In this document: one piece after another, positions 57,331 through 64,000 of the stretch
How the letters are laid out: each line of letters starts with the position of its first letter
How positions within the stretch are numbered: the stretch's first letter is position 1
NCBI GenBank assembly: GCA_022495005.1
Contig: JAGYXB010001997.1
Location: forward strand, 1,364,001 to 1,428,000
Origin: Rhyacophila brunnea
Taxonomy: Eukaryota > Arthropoda > Insecta > Trichoptera > Rhyacophilidae
Length of the DNA stretch: 64,000 bases
Reading direction: 5' to 3'
Program-made: the position numbers and the translations under genes
The notes under the pieces: generated by a model
The model's input: the letters and a program-made list of their open reading frames with translations, nothing else
Databases searched by the model: none
Told to the model about the DNA's origin: nothing

Positions 57331-59384
57331 AACTTCGGTTTCGCGACCCAAAAAAATATTAATAAAATATCACTTAACTCTCACAGATAACAACAATTAA
57401 ATTTTATATTTTAATTAGGTGCAGTAAAGCATCTATTCTATACACAAGACTGCTATCGGCGGCTATCGATGGTAGTTTTTTTATATTTTTGTATTTAGGC
57501 ATTATAATTCTTACAATAAATTAGTTGTAATCGTTACAATAAGTGCTATGTTTTAACAGCACCTCTCTTAGCTGTGCTAACTTTTAGAGCGAGATAGTGA
57601 CTGTTTAGAGACGGCTAACTTATTGTAACATTTATAATACCTCAATACAAATAAATTAAAATTAAAGTATTGCAATGTGCCCTTGTAGCAATCTGGTGGG
57701 ATCCAGATAGAAAAATAAACAATAAATAGCTGATGCGCGTCGACAAGTTAAATACTTACCCAATTTATATATTATAAATTGTCATAATATTATCTTTCAG
57801 GGCCAATTCACATTTTTAGTCTATTTATAACGGAAACCCAAAATTATAAAAACCATACAGCCGTAAGTGCATTACACTGAGGAAAAGGTAAACTGACTCT
57901 CAGATACAGAATTATTATGATGTAATAATAATGCAACAATGTAGCTTGATGCATACTTACTTTGTTAATACAGAGATGTGCTTTGGAAAATTACAAATGC
58001 AAATAAACAGTTGACTAACATCCAAACCCTACGACGACTGCACTAAGTGACAGAAAAAACTTTCCATCGGAGTGCAAACAAGGCTAAAACAAAAAGAAAC
58101 ACTAATGTAAATGCACAATACCTAAAGGGAAACTAAAAATAATACGTTAATTATCATAACCACGCTAAAATCACCCTATATTGTTGGTGGTAAATATTAT
58201 TGCGGGAAACAGTATTCTAAGGATTTGTTATATAAATTTTTAATCAGTTTTGGTTCTTCTTCAGTCAAATATTTACAGATAAAGCTTTATGTTTTTCACC
58301 AATTCGCACAACCATCTTAGCCATAAAAGCTCTGAAAATATTTTGTTCTATACTTACATAATATTATGCTATGCCAAGGGCGTGAAGGACATTTAGGGGG
58401 AAATGAGTTATTTGTGGGATTATATCGTTTAGAACAGAGATCAGCAAACTTTTAATAATCGGGCCGCTGGTGAATATAGAAAGCGTTAAAAATACTATAA
58501 TACTCATAGATATGAATTAGTCAAAATTTATAAAAATTAAATCGAATGAAAAAGTTCTGGGTATTTGGTTAAAAAAATGCAGTTTATCTCCCTGTTCAAT
58601 GTGATTTTTGTTTTTCCCTGAATCCAATTTTAATGTTATTATCTCTATACAGGGCCGGATTTTGACTCGAAGGGGCGATAGTCTATCATATATATATAAT
58701 ATAATATCTACATAATATTATTATATATTCTTTTATTCGTATGTCATTATCTTGATTCTGTAATTAAAACACCATGTTACTTGGTGTTAACAATCAAAAC
58801 GTTGACACTTTAAGTATTAATTACAATACATGTGAAATTTTCAGAACACACCAAATTCAACATCAAAACATCATTAATTCAGCAACCAAATCCAGCAGGT
58901 TTATTTTCAAACAGCATCAAATCCATTTCAGCCAATCGCGTCATTGCAAAGCCAGATACCATCTTGCTGAATGCCATACCTAGGTTATGGAGGTGATCAG
59001 AGAGCTGATGGGTTTGATTTATTGCTGATAAATAAACAAAGTAGGAATGGAAATATCGCATTTTCTCATTTTTTTCAAAAAGTGGATTTGACCAAATTTG
59101 AAAACTATAGTCGAACAAGAACTTCTTGTCCACGTGTTCAAACTGTGAATTAACAATCCCCATCCTGTGCAGCTAAGCACACTTCCGTTTTCAAATGAGG
59201 AACGCCCCCAAATTTATCATTTTATTTTACGCTCCCGTGGTGTACGGATCTATCAATTTACGTAATTTGAAGCTTTTTATAATAATAATATCTCTAAAAC
59301 GATCAGGTGTGATGTTAGGATTATTATTAGTAAATTTTTGGTTTATTGCAAAGAAGAAAAAGAGTAGCATCTAAAATGAGAGAC
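57331..59384. other. No gene; two possible hAT ends
   Basis: CAGAGATCAGCAAACTTTTA (58,435) followed by GGGCCGC, and CAGGGCCGGATTTTG (58,651) resemble left ends of hAT elements, but no right ends with a TSD were found. Opposing frames at 58,774-59,163 overlap on both strands and are not supported. Confidence 0.35.
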
Positions 59385-59510
59385 GATACATTCCCATTCA
59401 CTGCGGACCTTTTAATTAATATTTAATTACCATATTTAAATAACATGCTAATTATATCTAATGGCCACCTGATAGGCAACGCACCAGTTGCGTTGGACGC
59501 AGTTTAAACA
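59385..59510 (-). repeat. Dispersed ~110-bp repeat, copy 3
   Basis: CCCATTCACTGCGGACC, AACATGCTAATTATATCTAA, TGGCCACCTGATAGGCAACG and CACCAGTTGCGTTGG are the reverse complement of 44,618-44,735. Confidence 0.75.
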
Positions 59511-59813
59511 CGTCTCTAGCACGCGTTGCCGCCATGACAGGTACGTCACTGAGAAGTCTTCTATATGCGACTACAGCGACTTCTTGTTATCGCCGATTTC
59601 TTGTTGTCGGACAGTACTTCCTAAATAATCCAAAAAACATTATACAATTAATTAATTAAAACAATAAAAGACAATAATTATGTAGTACTCCTTTAAAATA
59701 ATGTATTAGGAGCCATCTGTGACAATGCCTATGACATTCTAATCTAATACAAAACATTATATATTCTTAAAACTATTATGTAAGTATAATAATATTTTGT
59801 TTGTCATTTTCAG

Positions 59814-59996
59814 AATGATTCTTCGGTGGTTTTTGACTGCGGTGCTGATTTCGAATATCTTTGACCTTAGCGAGTGCTCCCCGTCTCCTTTAAGACAAAT
59901 GGCTACCGTAGCACCTGACCTAGTTTTCCAGCAGACAGGAATTCTTCCAAAGGAGCACCAAGTATCCATTTACTTAAAAAAGGATGAAGTCAAGAG
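59814..59996 (+). CDS. Candidate first coding exon of a secreted or membrane protein
   Basis: The only host exon I would defend. A 3' splice site (ATTTTGTTTGTCATTTTCAG, 59,794-59,813) ends one base before an ATG at 59,815. The protein begins MILRWFLTAVLISNIF, a hydrophobic signal peptide, with likely cleavage near the serine/cysteine at residues 19-22 (SECSPS). It continues PLRQMATVAPDLVFQQTGIL and PKEHQVSIYLKKDEVK. The exon ends AAGAG|GTATGT, a consensus 5' splice site, leaving codon phase 2; the frame hits no stop before the donor. About 60 codons. The GC content is above that of its surroundings. An acceptor directly before the start codon implies at least one upstream noncoding exon. I do not recognise the family, and found no second coding exon in the remaining 4 kb, so the following intron is probably long. 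Confidence 0.6.
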
Positions 59997-60204
59997 GTAT
60001 GTTTACCCAAATTCATTACATACATATACTTTTTAATTGACAATTTTTAACTACTACTGGAATTTAGATATACAACACCAGGCATGTCCAACTTCAAGTT
60101 GGCTATGATCTTCTATCCAGTATCACAACTGGCAGTGATTTTCCATTGTCAGTCTTCAACTTAAGAGCATACTTTAGTGAAACAGCAAATAATTTTCAAC
60201 AATA

Positions 60205-60530
60205 GGTGGGACGAAATTTCAGACTCGTTGCCAATCGGAGAGCGATAGTCGAGCTGGGAACACGTAAATTTCTTTTGTGATGGCGTCGGAGGAATATATT
60301 CTTAAATCGTATAAAGATGACTAAAAAACGTTACGAATTTACTTGAAAAAGAAAACATGTCAATGAATATACTATTTTTATTACTAATATAATAATAAAC
60401 ATAACATTAAATGGACTCATGTTGAATTTTTATGACAAATTATGTTTTGTTCTGCTAGCGTCGTTTGCACCATCTGCACGTCGCGTACTCACGAGCTATT
60501 TAGACCACGCCTCAGCTGAAGTAGGTATAG
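60205..60530 (-). repeat. Unclassified ~320-bp repeat, copy 2
   Basis: Reverse complement of 39,175-39,495: CAATCGGAGAGCGATAGTCG, AAAAAGAAAACATGTCAATG, CAAATTATGTTTTGTTCTGC and GACCACGCCTCAGCTGAAG. It sits about 200 bp downstream of the coding exon, inside what would be its intron. Confidence 0.8.
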
Positions 60531-60719
60531 CTTTAAACAAACAATATATTTGACTGAGGACACCGAACAAAATACCAATTAAACAACACTTCACTATCAC
60601 AAATTTTCCATTCAATTTTCATTATAAATGTTATTCTATTTTTGGATACCATTGTACCCATATATTCAAAACATTATCCCACTAAGCAAAGAGGCTACTG
60701 CGCGACGGTAAGAGAAAAC

Positions 60720-60815
60720 TATATTCAAATTTTATTTATTTTTACTTATTATAGTGAACATTACAAATTATTAATTCAAGACGTATACAACACGACATTT
60801 AGAAACAAAAAAATA
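60720..60815 (+). repeat. Dispersed ~95-bp repeat (LINE-tail-like), copy 3
   Basis: ATTCAAATTTTATTTATTTT, GTGAACATTACAAATTATTA and CAACACGACATTTAGAAACA match the copies at 10.8 and 22.5 kb. Confidence 0.65.
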
Positions 60816-62264
60816 TTATTAAAAGCTCGAACCAATCGTACAGGTGCTTCTGTATTTTTAACTACCTACTGTAAACAATGTTTTATCGGTTAAAAATATT
60901 TTTCTTTTTAATGTTTTTGTTACCTACATATGCATTTATTACATAATATTTAAATACATTAAATAATGTACATACGTAAAGAATCAGTAAAATGTATTAA
61001 ATTGCAGATTTCGGCTTCTGTCCATAGATGGTTCTATTTACACTCTCTCTTCAGGGAACAAACAGTAAATGTCATATAAAATCATAAACCTAATATATAC
61101 TGATAATAAAAAGTACCTACCCAATGTTTCCAGTTATAGAACCACTACTTTTTAAATCAAATCCATCCATACGTTCAACATGTGGTCAGCTTTATTCATT
61201 TAAATATATACGTGTAAAATTGTGTAGTTTTGTTTATTTAAATGAGTAGGTATTCAAATTTTCGTACTAACCGCCACACTTTAAAATCAAATAAAGGTAA
61301 CTGACCTCCAAATCTCACAAAGATTCCTCCGAATCGACCAATTTTAAAAATCACCATCTGCTATAAAACTAAAGTAGAAGGAAATCACCGAAACGTCAAA
61401 CATAATATCTTTCGCTTAAATTAATCACGTGTAAATAAAAAATATATTTTAATAATTTGCAATATACCCTGGCATATCGACTATGCTTTGGATTTTAAAT
61501 TAATATTTATCACACCTCACTTAACATCAAATTTATAATAACTTATACGTCTTACATAGATATAAAAATACATAAGTATGTAAGAAGTATAAAGAAACCG
61601 ACCTATTGTTAGAAATGTTTAAGTGTAGTTTTAGGAATAAAAAAACTAAAAGGTTATATTTTTATAGTAATGTATACATCGCTTCTTTAATATTATGGTG
61701 GGAGGCTTTTTAAGATTTAAATCATTAGTTTTATTAAGCTAGAGTTATCCTTAATTTGACGACGTGGGCAGATTATTTACAATTTAGAATATACATATTA
61801 CAATTTAGTTAAATGGTGAAAAGGAATCCGCAATTTCATCGAAACAAATTTCAGTCAAACGCAAAGATTTAATGCGATTTCGCACGACAGCTGAGTGCGT
61901 AATGTGTGATCCTTTAATAGCCAGGGTCACCATTCTGACCCCGCCACGTCGATGTAGACGCGCGTAGCAAAAATGTGCATTGAAAAATAAAGAAATCGCA
62001 GTCACCCTCATTATAAATGAATCATGATTTACTGAACTAGTAGAGGACTTCTAAAGCTTTCAGCAGTCTGAAAAACGCATCTAAAAAAATCCTTCTAATC
62101 TTAACATAAAGTTCATAATTGTAATAGTATTTTTTTTTATTAAAGTGAACCCCCTGTTAAAATATAAATTTTAAAAAATAGAGTGAACAAAATAATGGAG
62201 GTTAATAGATGGGTATATGTATATTGTATTATTAAAGAAAAATGCCAGTAAAGCTAAATTGCGG
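60816..62264. other. AT-rich DNA, probable intron, no element seen
   Basis: No coding region or repeat recognised. If the exon at 59,814 is real this lies in its first coding intron. Confidence 0.4.
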
Positions 62265-62340
62265 ATAAGGCTGCTTGACGGTTAAATCACACGGGTCACG
62301 AACCTCAGTCATGGCATCCACACAAAGAGAAAGAAGAACA
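62265..62340 (+). repeat. Short repeat with AAGAAG tail, copy 2
   Basis: AAGGCTGCTTGACGGTTAAA, CACGGGTCACGAACCTCAGT and ACACAAAGAGAAAGAAGAAC align with 19,625-19,698. Confidence 0.45.
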
Positions 62341-62373
62341 TCCCAACTTACCCAACTATATCTTAATTACAAT

Positions 62374-62691
62374 CAGGGAACTAAATAATGAGAACTGAAA
62401 TACCTAACGGGTAAGGAGAAGCAGGCAACTGATCTCGAGTAAGTAAGAACCGGGATAAACTTAAACACGTGTCAAGACTACGTCATACCTACGTCGAATA
62501 CTGACAACTGCTCTCGGTTTATGCATTGACGCTCATTTAATATTAGTGTATTACACACACTATTGCACGTGCATAATGCGTGTTTCATTTTCGTACGACA
62601 CTCACACATTCAAAACCCTGCACCAAAATGTATTGTATTGAATATAGCCTATCGGAATTATATTTATTAATCTGTTCCGTGTTTACAATAG
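62374..62691 (+). mobile_element. Miniature hAT-like element, family A, copy 3
   Basis: Starts CAGGGAACTAAATAATGAGA and ends TATTAATCTGTTCCGTG (complement CACGGAACAGATTAATA). Flanks ATTACAAT and TTTACAAT agree at seven of eight positions. The interior matches copy 1 through TGCTCTCGGTTTATGCATT, GTATTACACACACTATTGCA, CGTGCATAATGCGTG and CACTCACACATTCAAAACCC. Confidence 0.88.
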
Positions 62692-62725
62692 TATCGTAAA
62701 ACTTGGGAGTGTATTACGCAAGGCC

Positions 62726-62795
62726 AGATTTACCATATAGCTTAAAGAGCTATAACCTATGGATCCCGAATCGGTAGGGGCCCTGACTCCAGAAA
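62726..62795. mobile_element. hAT end remnant
   Basis: CAAGGCCAGATTTACCATAT, AGCTTAAAGAGCTATAACCT and TAGGGGCCCTG resemble the start of CAGGGCCGGATTTA-type hAT elements. The rest is missing. Confidence 0.35.
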
Positions 62796-62925
62796 AATAT
62801 AATGAAAAGATTCACGAAAATATATTTACTCAGAGGAAACAACTGCCTCCACGACAAACTCGACAAAAGTAGGAAGGTAGATACTTTCATTAAAATATAA
62901 TATTATTGAAATCTTCTTTTCTTTT

Positions 62926-63155
62926 GACCATGTCCGATCCTAATAGGATCATATGGGCCTCCACAGAGTGGAGGTTTGTATTAACAGATTTTATTTTTAC
63001 GAGAAATGGATGTCAGCCACTTGCTCAACCTATTAGGTCCATACCCTGACTCATGCACAAATTGAAAAACAATATATGAACTTGCCAGACCCAGGATTCG
63101 AACCTGGGACCCTCGACACTATAGACCGGCGCTTAATCCACGCGGCCATCGTGGG
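62926..63155 (-). mobile_element. SINE family S2, full-length copy
   Basis: On the minus strand: CCCACGATGGCCGCGTGGAT (A box), CCCAGGTTCGAATCCTGGGT (B box with a well-paired T-arm-like stem), then the body through ATGAGTCAGGGTATGGACCT and CTCCACTCTGTGGAGGCCCA to the complement of GACCATGTCCGATCC. The best-preserved S2 head in the window. The T-arm-like stem can look like a tRNA but the body shows it is a SINE. Confidence 0.9.
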
Positions 63156-63159
63156 TGTG

Positions 63160-63540
63160 AAATCAATTGCAGCAAAAAATATGCCACTGGAAAATTATTT
63201 GCAATGCACAAATATATCAAACACCGCCCCTGTTCACATATCACAAAACACATACAATTTCTGGGCGACTCAAATATATCATTGAGGAAAGCATTTCAGG
63301 TTATATTTCTACCTAACTACTTAACTTAACTTAACTACTTAACTAACTTAAACATACATAATAATATCAACTATTACAAAAATTTTATTAATCCAATGAT
63401 AAACCGGAATAAGTTGAGTAGTTGGGACTCCCATTACGTATTAGCACAAGGTCACTTCAAATATAAATCCGATTCTGGTAATAATTATTACAATTACAAT
63501 CAATTTTTAGAGGAAAGTAAACATTTCAACAGTATCACAA
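63160..63540. other. No gene supported
   Basis: Short AT-rich spacer with a small TTAACTAACTTAA-type simple repeat near 63,315-63,350. Confidence 0.4.
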
Positions 63541-63550
63541 TACATAAAAA

Positions 63551-63851
63551 CGGGTTTGGGCCGAAATCCCGAATGCCGAAATCCCGAAAGCCGAAATCCC
63601 GAATGGCCGGAATCCCGAAGGCCGTAATCCCGAAAGATAAGAGCGACAAAAAATTGTTCTAAAAAATGGTTTTTGTCTCTCTTGTAAAAATTGCGCAATT
63701 CATGATAAGTGTTGAGCTTGCGCAATTATTGCTGTTTGTATTTTTTTTATTTTTCGGGATTTCGGCCTTCAGGATTCCCACCATTCGGGATTTCGGCCAT
63801 TCGGGATTTCAGCATTCGGGATTTCGGCCTTCGGGATTTCGTCCGGCACCC
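63551..63851. mobile_element. hAT-like element, family H, GGGATTTCGGCC arrays
   Basis: The left arm is five tandem variants of GCCGAAATCCCGAA (63,559-63,635). The right arm is the complementary array of GGGATTTCGGCCTTC variants (63,756-63,841). Outer ends are CGGGTTTGGGCC and CCGGCACCC. Flanks CATAAAAA and TATAAAAA agree at seven of eight positions. Open frames through the arrays (KSRMPKSRKPKSR-like and their complements) are artefacts of the repeat. Confidence 0.82.
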
Positions 63852-63859
63852 TATAAAAA

Positions 63860-64000
63860 TGAGGGTTACATGTAAGTTTTACGTAAAACATTTCACCGTG
63901 GCACAGTTCGCCGTGAGCTTTCTTACCGGAAATAGATGACCGTATACTATACGGTTTCAAATTTTATTAGATTCATTATGGACATTAATTCAATTTTAAT
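63860..64000. other. Window end, nothing recognised
   Basis: A short unannotated tail. TTTCACCGTGGCACAGTTCG and GACCGTATACTATACGGTTT (the latter partly palindromic) are the only notable motifs. Confidence 0.3.

Noticed and set aside
58774..59163. Opposing frames on both strands
   Set aside because: Mutually overlapping, no similarity, no splice signals; one cannot be preferred over the other.
63396..63960. Basic repetitive proteins (KSRMPKSRKPKSR-like and complementary frames)
   Set aside because: They are translations of the GGGATTTCGGCC arrays of a MITE; frames are open on both strands because the repeat lacks stops.

Overview
This 64 kb window is AT-rich nuclear DNA from a eukaryote, most likely an insect. 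A sternorrhynchan hemipteran (aphid-like) is my best guess. The reasons are the many AATATTAT and GTAGGTACCTAC runs, short arrays of the arthropod telomere unit TTAGG, tRNA-derived SINEs, LINE fragments with insect-type reverse-transcriptase ends, and a dense population of hAT-type miniature elements. The taxon is inference, not demonstrated. There is no prokaryotic gene organisation, no CRISPR array, no rRNA gene and no intact tRNA gene.

Almost nothing in the window is host coding sequence. The best host exon is at 59,814-59,996 (+). It has a clean 3' splice site directly before an ATG, a signal-peptide-like N-terminus and an AG|GTATGT donor, so it looks like the first coding exon of a secreted or membrane protein whose other exons I cannot see. 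CpG-rich or GC-rich patches at 15.3, 17.4, 36.3 and 43.2 kb, and a TATA/ATG/GTAAGT arrangement at 33.3 kb, are possible promoters or exons but weakly supported.

The rest is a transposon landscape that can be read in detail. (1) hAT-superfamily elements, many with exact or near-exact 8-bp target-site duplications (TSDs): 2.1, 14.25, 14.69, 18.1, 19.9, 20.8, 24.2, 27.6, 28.8, 48.2, 53.0, 62.4 and 63.55 kb. Two of them (19.9 and 28.8 kb) still carry the C-terminal dimerisation region of a hAT transposase; the first is frameshifted. (2) Fold-back (full palindrome) MITEs at 4.8, 32.5 and 37.9 kb; the 4.8 kb one has a TAA duplication, as PIF/Harbinger elements do. (3) Three tRNA-related SINE families: S1 (19.2, 40.7, 41.9, 42.0, 49.9 kb), S2 (6.9, 14.0, 33.8, 35.8, 38.7, 62.9 kb) and S3 (6.1, 32.2, 51.9 kb). 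(4) LINE 3' ends, all 5'-truncated and decayed: 9.0, 13.4, 13.7, 23.0, 28.0, 54.3, 55.9 and 57.0 kb. (5) Unclassified repeats present two or three times in the window (11.3/37.1/48.0, 39.2/60.2, 44.3/44.6/59.4, 10.8/22.5/60.7 and 19.6/62.3 kb).

Three structural points stand out: a tandem duplication of exactly 512 bp with no difference between copies (3,253-4,276), a miniature hAT nested inside another repeat with a perfect TSD (48,228-48,586), and a CTCGAG-rich miniature element at 25.7-26.7 kb whose two right-hand flanks are reverse complements of each other, which suggests an inversion.
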